This document shows, piece after piece, positions 14,950-22,112 of a DNA stretch of 25,723 nt. Source of the stretch: Chloroflexota bacterium. GTDB lineage: Bacteria; Chloroflexota; Dehalococcoidia; Tepidiformales; Tepidiformaceae. Where the stretch lies: NCBI GenBank assembly GCA_963169135.1, contig CAUJEQ010000253.1, positions 1 through 25,723 of the forward strand, written 5' to 3'. Below the pieces are notes generated by a model, which was not told the origin of the DNA, ran no database searches, and saw only the letters and a program-made list of their open reading frames with translations. A program made the translations under genes and the position numbers. Every line of letters starts with the position of its first letter. Position 1 is the stretch's first letter.

Positions 14950-15294
14950 ATGACCGAGTCCACCATCCTCACGTTCGATGCCGACGGCCTCATTCCCGCG
15001 GTCGTGCAGGACGCTGAGACCCGCGAAGTCCTTGTCCTTGCCTGGATGAATCGCGAGTCGCTCGCTCAGACCTACCGGTCAGGTCATGTCACCTTTTGGA
15101 GCCGAAGCCGCGGTGAGCTCTGGGAAAAGGGCGCGACCAGCGGCAACGTCCTCCGTCTCGAGAGCATCTACAAGAACTGCGAGGCGAACTCGCTCCTGGT
15201 CCTTGCCCGCCCCACCGGCCCCACCTGCCACACCGGCAACACGAGCTGCTACTACCGTGAGCTTGACTTCGCCCGCGACATCCCGGAGGCCTGA
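14950..15294 (+). CDS. hisI: phosphoribosyl-AMP cyclohydrolase HisI
   Basis: HisI opens the adenine ring of phosphoribosyl-AMP in histidine synthesis. At 114 residues it is the stand-alone cyclohydrolase, without a fused HisE domain. Family segments: MNRESLAQT (33-41), VTFWSRSRGELWEKGATSGN (47-66), and GPTCHTGNTSCYY (90-102) with the zinc-ligand cysteines Cys93 and Cys100. The third ligand is probably Cys77. The usual metal-binding acidic motif D-C-D-x-D reads N76-C-E-A-N80 here, a variant worth noting. The ATG at 14950 is preceded by GAGG with eight-base spacing. It is followed six bases later by a phosphatase gene in the same transcript. Confidence 0.95.
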   Translation: MTESTILTFDADGLIPAVVQDAETREVLVLAWMNRESLAQTYRSGHVTFWSRSRGELWEKGATSGNVLRLESIYKNCEANSLLVLARPTGPTCHTGNTSCYYRELDFARDIPEA

Positions 15295-15300
15295 CCCCGC

Positions 15301-15783
15301 GTGGAACTCTTTCCCGTCGAAGGTCCCTGGCCCGGCCGCCTCGCCGTCTGTCTGCGGCCGCGCAGCGGCACCTGGCTCGAAGACGACATCCTCGCGCTCC
15401 GCGCGGCCGGGCACGACGTGCTCGTCTCCGCCCTAACACCGGAGGAGATCGTGTCGCTCGAACTCGGGCCCGTCGCCGACATCTGTTCGCGATACGGCGT
15501 GGAGTTCGTGAACGTCCCCGTTGGCAACCTTCAGGTTCCGGACCCCGACACCGTTCTCCCGCACGTCCAGTCGTGGCACGCCCACTTGGCAGCCGGTCGC
15601 GGTGTCGCGGTCCACTGCTGGGCGAGCGTCGGCCGCTCGCCCACGCTCGTTGCCGCTACCCTCGCCTTAGCCGGGGTCCCGGTGGAAGAAGCCTGGGCCC
15701 GCATCGAACTCTCTCGCGGGCGCCAGGTCCCCGACACGCTCGAGCAGCGCCGCTGGGTCGAACAGTTCTTTGGAGGCCGCTGA
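15301..15783 (+). CDS. dual-specificity/tyrosine phosphatase family protein
   Basis: A 160-residue protein of the cysteine-based protein phosphatase superfamily. The catalytic signature H-C-x5-R is present as HCWASVGRS, with the nucleophile Cys at about 107. A candidate general acid is one of the aspartates in VPDPDT. It starts at GTG 15301, six bases after the hisI stop, so it appears co-transcribed with the histidine genes. The substrate cannot be told from sequence: it could be a phosphoprotein or a small phosphorylated metabolite. Histidinol-phosphate phosphatases belong to other superfamilies, so that role is possible only by context. No signal peptide or membrane segment is seen, so it is presumably cytoplasmic. 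Confidence 0.8.
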   Translation: MELFPVEGPWPGRLAVCLRPRSGTWLEDDILALRAAGHDVLVSALTPEEIVSLELGPVADICSRYGVEFVNVPVGNLQVPDPDTVLPHVQSWHAHLAAGRGVAVHCWASVGRSPTLVAATLALAGVPVEEAWARIELSRGRQVPDTLEQRRWVEQFFGGR

Positions 15784-15851
15784 GCCTTGCCCGGTTTCAT
15801 CGACACGGCACGGCCACCTTGCCACAATCGATGGTGCCGCCGCGATTCGCC

Positions 15852-15879
15852 CGAATCGTGAATCGTCCAACGTGAATCC
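15852..15879. repeat. degenerate heptamer array related to the radA-end repeat
   Basis: Units in 7-base register: CGAATCG, TGAATCG, TCCAACG, TGAATCC. They match the TGAATCG array at 4846-4880 and lie over the predicted GTG start (15872) of the RibD-like gene. Just before it GATTCG and CGAATC form a short inverted pair (15844-15858). Confidence 0.55.
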
Positions 15880-16612
15880 CAAATTGCCCACGCCTGACTA
15901 CACCTCCCTCGACCTTCCCCCGCCCCCCCGGGACCGCCCGTACGTCCTGGTCAACATGGTCATGTCCGCCGACGGAAAGGTTGTCGTCGATGGCACCGAA
16001 CAAGGCATCGGCTCGAAGGCCGACCAGCGGCTGATGCGGGAACTCCGCGTCAACGCCGATATCGTCCTGAACGGCGCGGGCACCCTCCGCGCGAGCGGCT
16101 CCTCGTCCCGCCTCGGCGACCCCGCGCTCGAAGAGCTGCGGTTCAGGCGCGGCAAGCCCCGCCTCCCCGTGGCCGCCACCATCTCGGCCTCCGGGGATTT
16201 GCCGCTTGACCGCCTCTTCTTCACAGCGAGCGACTTCCAGGCGGTCGTCTACCTCGCACACTCGACGCCCCCGGAACGATGCGAGGATATCGAAGCGACC
16301 GGCCGGCACGTGGTCCTGCTGCCCGCCGAAGCCCCCATCGAGGCGATGCTCCGCCACATGCGACATGAACTTGGTGCCAGCGTCCTGCTCTGTGAAGGCG
16401 GCCCCTCTCTGAACGCCCAGATGTTCAGGCTCGACGTGATCGACGAGTACTTTGTCACCATCGGCCCGGTCATCGTTGGCGGCGAAAAGACGCTCACGCC
16501 CGTCGAGGGCGAGCCGTACACGCGGGAAACCCTCAGGCAGCTGGAACTCGTCTCCGCCGTTTCGAATCCCGCCACGAGCGAGATCTACTGCCGCTACCGT
16601 GTCCGCCGGTAG
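15872..16612 (+). CDS. RibD C-terminal-domain (dihydrofolate-reductase-fold) reductase
   Basis: A stand-alone protein of the RibD_C family, which includes NADPH-dependent pyrimidine reductases of riboflavin synthesis and related DHFR-fold enzymes. It has 246 residues from the GTG at 15872. Family features: RPYVLVNMVMSADGK near the N-terminus, IVLNGAGTLRAS in the nucleotide-binding region, LLCEGGPSLNAQMF, and the closing ..DEYFVTIGPVIVGGEKT. No deaminase domain is fused. The frame is open back to 15770, but that part reads as non-conserved sequence over a repeat, so GTG 15872 is the best guess; no Shine-Dalgarno is visible. It lies 88 bases after the phosphatase. Its role in riboflavin synthesis is not certain, since no rib genes are nearby. 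Confidence 0.85.
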   Translation: MNPKLPTPDYTSLDLPPPPRDRPYVLVNMVMSADGKVVVDGTEQGIGSKADQRLMRELRVNADIVLNGAGTLRASGSSSRLGDPALEELRFRRGKPRLPVAATISASGDLPLDRLFFTASDFQAVVYLAHSTPPERCEDIEATGRHVVLLPAEAPIEAMLRHMRHELGASVLLCEGGPSLNAQMFRLDVIDEYFVTIGPVIVGGEKTLTPVEGEPYTRETLRQLELVSAVSNPATSEIYCRYRVRR

Positions 16613-16617
16613 GCGGG

Positions 16618-16692
16618 TCACACCAGCAACGCTGCCACGAGGCACGCCGCAACCATGCCCGCGAATGTCGGCGCGAACGCAAGCTGCCCGCG
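16618..16692 (-). pseudogene. possible C-terminal remnant of a membrane protein
   Basis: On the minus strand one frame in this gap reads GQLAFAPTFAG followed by MVAACLVAALLV and a TGA at 16620-16618. This looks like the last transmembrane helix of an integral membrane protein, with a stop just upstream. No start or larger frame exists, so if real it is a decayed fragment. G+C-rich DNA often encodes Ala/Val/Leu runs by chance, so confidence is low. The rest of the 164-base gap shows nothing clear. Confidence 0.2.
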
Positions 16693-16776
16693 CTAAAACC
16701 GGTGTACGGGGGCCCGTGGGTTGCCAATTCAGCCGATTACCAGCACGCTCCGGACACATTCTTCTCTGGAGCACGC

Positions 16777-17766
16777 ATGGGATACCGCGCCATCGTCATC
16801 GACAAGCAGGGCGAGGAGTTCTCCGTCGCCGTCAAGGAACTCTCTGAAGCCGAATTGCCCGCCGGCGACGTCACCATCAACGTTGAGTGGAGCTCCATCA
16901 ATTACAAGGACGGGCTCGCACTCACGCCGACCGGCCGCGTGGTCCGCAGCTATCCGATGGTGCCAGGCGTGGACCTCGCCGGCACGGTCCGGGAGTCGAC
17001 CGATTCGCGCTTTAGCCCCGGCGACAGTGTTGTCGTGACCGGCTACGACGTGGGCGTCGCTCACCCCGGCGGATTCGCCGAGCTCGCCCGCATCCCGGCC
17101 GGCTGGGTGATGCCACTGCCGAAGGGGCTGACCACAAAGGAGGCCATGGCGCTGGGCACTGCCGGGATGACCGCCGCGATGTCGGTGATGGCCCTTGAAC
17201 ACCACGGGTTGCGGCCCGACCAGGGCCCCGTGCTCGTTACCGGCTCGACTGGCGGCGTGGGAAGCACCGCCGTGAGCATGCTCGCCCAACTCGGCTACAC
17301 CGTTGCCGCGAGCACCGGCAAGGAGAGCGAGCACGCTTTCCTGCGCGACCTCGGCGCCACGGAGATCCTCTCCCGCGAGGATGTAAGCGCCGAGAGTGCC
17401 CGCCCCATGGAGGGCGAGCGCTGGGCTGGTGCCGTCGACCCCGTGGGCGGGGCTACCACCGCCTACCTCGTTCGAACCATGAAATATGGCGGCAGCATCG
17501 CCCTGAGCGGCCTGACCGGCGGCGGCACCGTGAACACCACCGTCTACCCGTTCATCGTCCGCGGCGTGTCCCTGCTTGGCATCGATTCGGTGTTCTGCCC
17601 GATGCCGAAGCGCATCGCGGTCTGGGAGCGCCTGGCCTCCGACCTGAAACCCCACGGCCTGATGGAGTCGATCGCCGTCGAGACCGATCTGGAAGGTGTC
17701 CGCGCAGTCTGCACCGAGATCCTGGGCGGTAAGGTGCGCGGACGGACGCTGGTCCGGCTCAGGTAA
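16777..17766 (+). CDS. AcuI/YhdH-type NADPH-dependent quinone oxidoreductase family protein
   Basis: A zinc-independent medium-chain dehydrogenase/reductase of the YhdH/AcuI branch, whose characterised members reduce acryloyl-CoA to propionyl-CoA with NADPH. It has 329 residues. Conserved segments: SSINYKDGLALT (near 38-49), PGVDLAGTV, PGDSVVVTGYDVGVAHPGGF (the YhdH-type GYDVG..HPGG), LGTAGMTAAMSV, the Rossmann loop VTGSTGGVGSTA, and the C-terminal SLLGIDSVFCP. The ATG at 16777 has GGAG at 16767-16770, six bases upstream; the longer in-frame start at 16702 adds a non-conserved stretch. It is followed six bases later by the hydrolase gene, so the two are likely co-transcribed. The acryloyl-CoA substrate is inferred from the family only. 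Confidence 0.88.
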   Translation: MGYRAIVIDKQGEEFSVAVKELSEAELPAGDVTINVEWSSINYKDGLALTPTGRVVRSYPMVPGVDLAGTVRESTDSRFSPGDSVVVTGYDVGVAHPGGFAELARIPAGWVMPLPKGLTTKEAMALGTAGMTAAMSVMALEHHGLRPDQGPVLVTGSTGGVGSTAVSMLAQLGYTVAASTGKESEHAFLRDLGATEILSREDVSAESARPMEGERWAGAVDPVGGATTAYLVRTMKYGGSIALSGLTGGGTVNTTVYPFIVRGVSLLGIDSVFCPMPKRIAVWERLASDLKPHGLMESIAVETDLEGVRAVCTEILGGKVRGRTLVRLR

Positions 17767-17772
17767 TCCTTG

Positions 17773-18675
17773 ATGAGCGATGACCTGCGACCGGACCGGT
17801 ACCGGATCGAACATGCGAGCCCGCGCGGCTTTCGGCAGGCGTTCGCGCGCGAGGGCGCCGGCGGGTCGCCCCTCCTGCTGGTCCACGGCTGGCCTGAGAC
17901 GAAGCGCATCTGGTGGCGCAACATCGGCGCGCTCGCCGCCGCCGGCTTCGAGGTCATCGCGCCGGACCTCCGCGGCTTCGGTGATTCAGAAACTGGGCCC
18001 GACGGCTTCCACGACGTGCCATCTCACTCGCGAGATCTGCATGCCCTGGTCCACGACCACATCGGGCACGAGCGCGTGATCGCCGTCGCCGGCGACCTCG
18101 GCGGCCCGGTCATTCAGGACCTGTCGCTCCGGTTCCCCGGGTTTGTCGAACGGATGGTGTTGTTCAACTCGCCGCTGCCGTTCGATGCGGAAAGAATGGC
18201 CGGCATGCGGACGCGTCCGCCGCGCGAGTCATCTGACTACTTCGTTCGCCAGGGCCGCGAGCCCGACGCACTCGCAGCCGAACTGGCTACGGAAGGCGAG
18301 CGCCGCCGGTATATCGCCACCTTCTACACCTCCCGGTTCTGGGGCCACCCCGGGGCGTTCGAACCGGCTACGGTGGACTTTATGACCGAACCCTTCGCGG
18401 ACGGTGCGAAGCTGCGCGCCAGCTTTGGCGGCTACGAGAGCGTATTCAACCCGGCCGCCCGGTCGGAGCCGTCCGCGATGGCCGCGCCGAACCCCACGCC
18501 CACGATGATCCTCTTCGGCCCGAGCGACCACGTGCTCTACCCCGACTTCGATCGCATGGCAGCCGCAGTGTTCCCGAACCATGTCGGCCCGTTCCTGCTT
18601 CGGGATTGCGGCCATTTCGTCCAGTGGGAGGCGGCGCACGCGCTGAACAGCGCCGTCATCGCCTGGCGCGGATAG
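17773..18675 (+). CDS. alpha/beta hydrolase, epoxide hydrolase/haloacetate dehalogenase type
   Basis: A 300-residue alpha/beta hydrolase with an aspartate nucleophile, the type found in epoxide hydrolases and haloalkane/fluoroacetate dehalogenases. Visible: oxyanion motif HGWP (38-41), PDLRGFGDSE (64-73), nucleophile Asp108 in AGDLGG, probable acid Asp252 or Asp258 in GPSDHVLYPDF, and catalytic His281 in DCGHFVQWE. A cap domain lies between. The ATG at 17773 is preferred over the overlapping TTG one codon earlier. It lies six bases after the AcuI-like gene, so the pair may act in one pathway handling small carbonyl, acyl or xenobiotic compounds; the substrate is unknown. Epoxide hydrolysis and dehalogenation cannot be separated without the lid tyrosines or halide-binding Trp being confirmed. 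Confidence 0.88.
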   Translation: MSDDLRPDRYRIEHASPRGFRQAFAREGAGGSPLLLVHGWPETKRIWWRNIGALAAAGFEVIAPDLRGFGDSETGPDGFHDVPSHSRDLHALVHDHIGHERVIAVAGDLGGPVIQDLSLRFPGFVERMVLFNSPLPFDAERMAGMRTRPPRESSDYFVRQGREPDALAAELATEGERRRYIATFYTSRFWGHPGAFEPATVDFMTEPFADGAKLRASFGGYESVFNPAARSEPSAMAAPNPTPTMILFGPSDHVLYPDFDRMAAAVFPNHVGPFLLRDCGHFVQWEAAHALNSAVIAWRG

Positions 18676-18686
18676 CCGTCCGCAGG

Positions 18687-18708
18687 CCGGGCGACCTATT
18701 CGGCCCGG
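18687..18708. terminator. possible shared hairpin at convergent gene ends
   Basis: CCGGGC (18687-18692) and GCCCGG (18703-18708) form a 6-bp all-GC stem with a 10-base loop. It lies at the convergent 3' ends of the hydrolase gene and uvrA and covers the uvrA stop. There is no T run on either side, so it is a weak or factor-dependent terminator at best. Confidence 0.25.
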
Positions 18709-21700
18709 GTGGCGTCCCGTGCCTCGCGCGTCTCGCGGAGATCGCGCTCGCTCGCGGTTTCCTTGCGCGGGCTTTCGGCCTGGCGGCGGCGCTTCGCGGC
18801 AGCCTTCGTTTCGGGGCGAACCGGTTCGGGCGTCGCTTCCCGCGTGATGCGTGAGTCGATCCGGTCAGCCGCTGCAGCAGCCTTCGCCTCGTTTCCGGCA
18901 GCGCCCGAACCCGCCGCCGGGGTGCCGGCGCGCTTCGCCCGGCCGTTTGACGCCGGCGGTGCGCTCGCGGACGCGGCAGACACCACGAGGGCACTGTCTT
19001 TCCGCTTGCGCGGCGTGATGGAGATGCCGTCCACGTCGACCCTGGCCGGAGCCCGATGGGCGGTACCGGCGCGTATCGGCTCCGCGCTGTCGACGGCCAG
19101 CGTGCCCGCCGCCTGCAGGATGGGCCGCAGATACTGGCCCGTGTAGCTCTCTGGCACCCGCGCCAGTTCCTCGGGAGTCCCCGTTGCCACAAGCTCGCCG
19201 CCCCGGTCTCCGCCCAGGGGGCCGAGGTCGATGACGTGGTCGGCCGCCTTGATGACATCGAGGTGGTGCTCGATGACCAGCACGGTGTTGCCCGCGTCGG
19301 CAAGCCGCTGGAGCACGTTCAGCAGGTGCGCCACGTCCTGGAAGCTCAGGCCTGTCGTCGGCTCATCCAGAATGTAGAGCGTCCGCCCGGTGGAACGCCG
19401 CGAGAGCTCGCTCGCGAGCTTGATCCGCTGCGCCTCGCCCCCGGAGAGCGTGGTCGCCGGCTGTCCAATGTGGATGTAGCCGAGTCCGGTGGCCTCCAGC
19501 GTGTCGAGTATTCGCTTGACCCGCGGGAAGCGCTCGAAGAACTCCGCCGCTTCCGAGACGGTCATGTCGAGCACATCGGCGATGCTCTTGCCGCGGAACA
19601 AGATCTCGAGAGCCTCCCTGTTGTAACGCTTCCCGTGGCAGACCTCGCAGGGGACCGTCACGTCTGGCAGGAACTGCATTTCGACGACCTTGTAGCCGTC
19701 GCCCGTGCACTCCTCACAGCGGCCGCCTTTCACGTTGAAGCTGAAGCGTCCGGGTTTGTACCCCCGCGCCTTCGCCTCGGGCACCGATGCGAACATATCG
19801 CGGATGATGCCGAATGCCCCCGTGTACGTGGCCGGGTTCGAACGGGGCGTCCGCCCAATCGGCGACTGGTCGATGTCGACGATCTTGTCGATGTGTTCGA
19901 GCCCTTCGACCGCATCGTGCAGCCCGGGGCGTTGCCTGGCTCCGTGCAGCACGTTCGCAGCGCGCCGCACCAGGATGTCTGTGATGAGTGAGGACTTGCC
20001 CGAGCCCGATACACCCGTGACCGCCACGAATTTCCCCAGCGGCAACTCAACGTCGATGTTCCGCAGGTTGTTCTCCCGTGCGCCGCGCACCCGAATCACC
20101 TTCCCGTTGCCTGGGCGTCGCTCGGCCGGCACTGGGATCTCGCGCCGCCCCGAGAGGTAGGCGCCCGTGATGCTCCCCGCCGCCGCCTTGATTGCTTCGA
20201 TGTCCCCTTCGGCAACGACATGGCCGCCGTGGATGCCGGCACCGGGACCCATGTCGATGATCCAGTCGGCCGCTCGCATCATTGCCTCGTCGTGTTCGAC
20301 GATCAGGACCGTGTTTCCCAGGTCGCGCAGCCGCTCTAGCGTACGGATGAGCCGGTCGCCGTCGATTGGGTGCAGGCCGATCGATGGTTCATCGCAGATG
20401 TAGAGGACGCCCATCAGTGCCGAGCCGATTTGCGTTGCCAGCCGGATGCGCTGCGACTCGCCGCCAGAGAGCGTGCCCGAAACGCGGTTCATGGTCAGGT
20501 ACTCAAGCCCCACATCCACCAGGAACTCCAGTCGCGAGCGGATTTCCTTGAGGATCTGGTAGGCGATCGTCTGCTCGCGCTGATTCAGCGGCGTATCCGG
20601 GCCGGCGAGCCGGTCGAACCACTGGCGCGCGGCCGTGATGCTCAGGTTCGTCACCTCGACAATAGGCCTGTCGTCGATGAGGACGCTGCGTGCTTCCTTC
20701 CGCAGCCGGAGCCCCTTGCACTCCGGGCAGGGGATCGCACCCATGTACTTCTCGATGTCCGTCCGGATGTAGTCGGAGTCCGTCTCTTTGTAGCGGCGCT
20801 GGAGGCTCTTCACCACGCCTTCGAACTTCGTGTCGTAGGTCTGCGTGCGGCCGTACTGGTTGGTAAACCGCAGCCGTAGGAGCCGTTCTCCAGTGCCGAA
20901 GAGCACAGCGTGGAGCTGCTCGTCGCTCAGCTCGCTTATGGGCTGGCTGGAGCTGAACCCCTGGTCCTCCGCGACGGCTTCGAGCTGGCGCATATACCAG
21001 CCGGCGACGCTGGGCGACTTCGACCATGGCTCGACGGCGCCCCCGGCCAGCGATTTGGTCCGGTCCGGAATGACAAGCGCAGGGTCGATCTGCATTTCCA
21101 CGCCGAGCCCCGTGCACTTTGGGCAGGCTCCGTGGGGACTGTTGAAGCTGAACGTACGCGGTTCGATCTCACCGATCGAGGTCCCGTCATATGCGCAGGA
21201 AAAGTGCTCGGAAAAAATGCGCTCCGCCTCGGGTTCGGGCCCACCGGCCTGCGCTCCGCCCGCATAGGCGACGAGCATCACGCCCTGACCAACCTTCAGC
21301 GCCTGCTCCACCGAGTCGGCGATCCGGCTGGTGGCCGTCGGGTCCGAACCCGGCTCCGGGACCACCAGCCGGTCCACCACGACATCGATGTCGTGCCGCT
21401 TCTTCTTATCGAGCGCAATCTCCTCGTCGAGGTCGCGGACTTCGCCGTTGACGCGCACTCGGACGAATCCCGCACGCCTGGCTTCCTCGAAGATCCCGGC
21501 GTGTTCGCCCTTCTTCGCTCGCGCGACTGGCGCCAGCAGCAACAGGCGGGAGCCTGGCGGGTAGGCGAGCGTCGCATCCACGATCTGCTGCACGGTCTGC
21601 CGCTCGATGGGGCGCCCGCACGTGGGGCAGTGGGGCCGCCCCGCCCGCGCCCACAACAGACGCATGTAGTCATAGATCTCGGTGACCGTCCCCACCGTCG

Positions 21701-21992
21701 ACCGCGGGTTGTTCGACGTGGACTTCTGGTCGATCGAGATGGCCGGCGAGAGCCCGTCGATGTGGTCGACGTCCGGCTTCTCCATCAGCCCCAGGAACTG
21801 GCGGGCATAGGCCGAGAGCGACTCAACGTAGCGCCGCTGCCCCTCCGCGTAGATCGTGTCGAACGCGAGCGACGACTTCCCCGATCCCGAAAGGCCCGTG
21901 ATCACGACCAGCTGGTCGCGCGGGATGCGGACGTCGATGTTCTTGAGGTTATGCTCGCGGGCGCCGCGGACGAGGATGTGGTCGAGGGGCAT
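18696..21992 (-). CDS. uvrA: excinuclease ABC subunit A (UvrA) with long C-terminal tail
   Basis: UvrA is the damage-sensing ATPase dimer of nucleotide excision repair; it loads UvrB on damaged DNA. It has 1098 residues against the usual ~940-960. Features: first Walker A GLSGSGKSS (33-41), zinc-finger cysteines CPKC..CPEC, first ABC signature LSGGESQRIRLA near 507, second Walker A GVSGSGKSS near 658, second zinc module with RCEEC and CEVCHGKRYN, second signature LSGGEAQRIKLA near 847, and Walker B LYILDEPTTGL after it. The normal protein ends at YTGQYLRPIL (about residue 959). A 139-residue tail rich in Ala, Arg, Lys, Glu and Pro follows and is probably disordered. An SOS box lies 89 bases upstream of the ATG at 21992. 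Confidence 0.97.
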   Translation of the reverse strand: MPLDHILVRGAREHNLKNIDVRIPRDQLVVITGLSGSGKSSLAFDTIYAEGQRRYVESLSAYARQFLGLMEKPDVDHIDGLSPAISIDQKSTSNNPRSTVGTVTEIYDYMRLLWARAGRPHCPTCGRPIERQTVQQIVDATLAYPPGSRLLLLAPVARAKKGEHAGIFEEARRAGFVRVRVNGEVRDLDEEIALDKKKRHDIDVVVDRLVVPEPGSDPTATSRIADSVEQALKVGQGVMLVAYAGGAQAGGPEPEAERIFSEHFSCAYDGTSIGEIEPRTFSFNSPHGACPKCTGLGVEMQIDPALVIPDRTKSLAGGAVEPWSKSPSVAGWYMRQLEAVAEDQGFSSSQPISELSDEQLHAVLFGTGERLLRLRFTNQYGRTQTYDTKFEGVVKSLQRRYKETDSDYIRTDIEKYMGAIPCPECKGLRLRKEARSVLIDDRPIVEVTNLSITAARQWFDRLAGPDTPLNQREQTIAYQILKEIRSRLEFLVDVGLEYLTMNRVSGTLSGGESQRIRLATQIGSALMGVLYICDEPSIGLHPIDGDRLIRTLERLRDLGNTVLIVEHDEAMMRAADWIIDMGPGAGIHGGHVVAEGDIEAIKAAAGSITGAYLSGRREIPVPAERRPGNGKVIRVRGARENNLRNIDVELPLGKFVAVTGVSGSGKSSLITDILVRRAANVLHGARQRPGLHDAVEGLEHIDKIVDIDQSPIGRTPRSNPATYTGAFGIIRDMFASVPEAKARGYKPGRFSFNVKGGRCEECTGDGYKVVEMQFLPDVTVPCEVCHGKRYNREALEILFRGKSIADVLDMTVSEAAEFFERFPRVKRILDTLEATGLGYIHIGQPATTLSGGEAQRIKLASELSRRSTGRTLYILDEPTTGLSFQDVAHLLNVLQRLADAGNTVLVIEHHLDVIKAADHVIDLGPLGGDRGGELVATGTPEELARVPESYTGQYLRPILQAAGTLAVDSAEPIRAGTAHRAPARVDVDGISITPRKRKDSALVVSAASASAPPASNGRAKRAGTPAAGSGAAGNEAKAAAAADRIDSRITREATPEPVRPETKAAAKRRRQAESPRKETASERDLRETREARDATRAE

Positions 21993-22069
21993 GGCAGTGG
22001 CCGATTCCGATGGTCATTTCCGGTGAGACGGACTTCTGAGTGTAGCCGGGATTCCGGCCGGCGGCAGCG

Positions 22070-22098
22070 AGCATAGCAGCACTAGAACAATCGTTCTA
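22070..22098 (-). promoter_or_regulatory. candidate uvrA promoter overlapping the SOS box
   Basis: On the minus strand TATGCT (22075-22070, 4 of 6 to TATAAT) lies 17 bases after a -35 position read as TAGAAC (22098-22093), which is part of the SOS box. A second -10-like TACACT at 22044-22039 is closer to the gene. Either fits; the first would be directly blocked by a repressor on the box. Confidence 0.35.
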
Positions 22099-22100
22099 GT
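22081..22100. promoter_or_regulatory. LexA/SOS box upstream of uvrA
   Basis: ACTAGAAC (22081-22088) and GTTCTAGT (22093-22100) are perfect inverted arms around AATC. The core GAAC-N4-GTTC is the LexA (DinR) operator type known from Bacillus and actinobacteria. It sits 89 bases before the uvrA ATG, and uvrA is a classical SOS gene. There is no T run, so a terminator for the preceding gene is less likely. Confidence 0.7.
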
Positions 22101-22112
22101 CCTGCTGGCATA

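Noticed and set aside
13644..14993. 449-residue minus-strand frame across hisA and hisF
   Set aside because: Both hisA and hisF carry all their catalytic motifs on the plus strand; the antisense frame has none.
16556..16572. tRNA-like T-arm sequence (TTCGAATCCCGCC)
   Set aside because: It lies inside the conserved end of the RibD-like gene and no acceptor or anticodon arms can be formed around it.
20910..22076. 388-residue plus-strand frame opposite uvrA
   Set aside because: A shadow of the uvrA N-terminal half, rich in Arg and Asp without family features.
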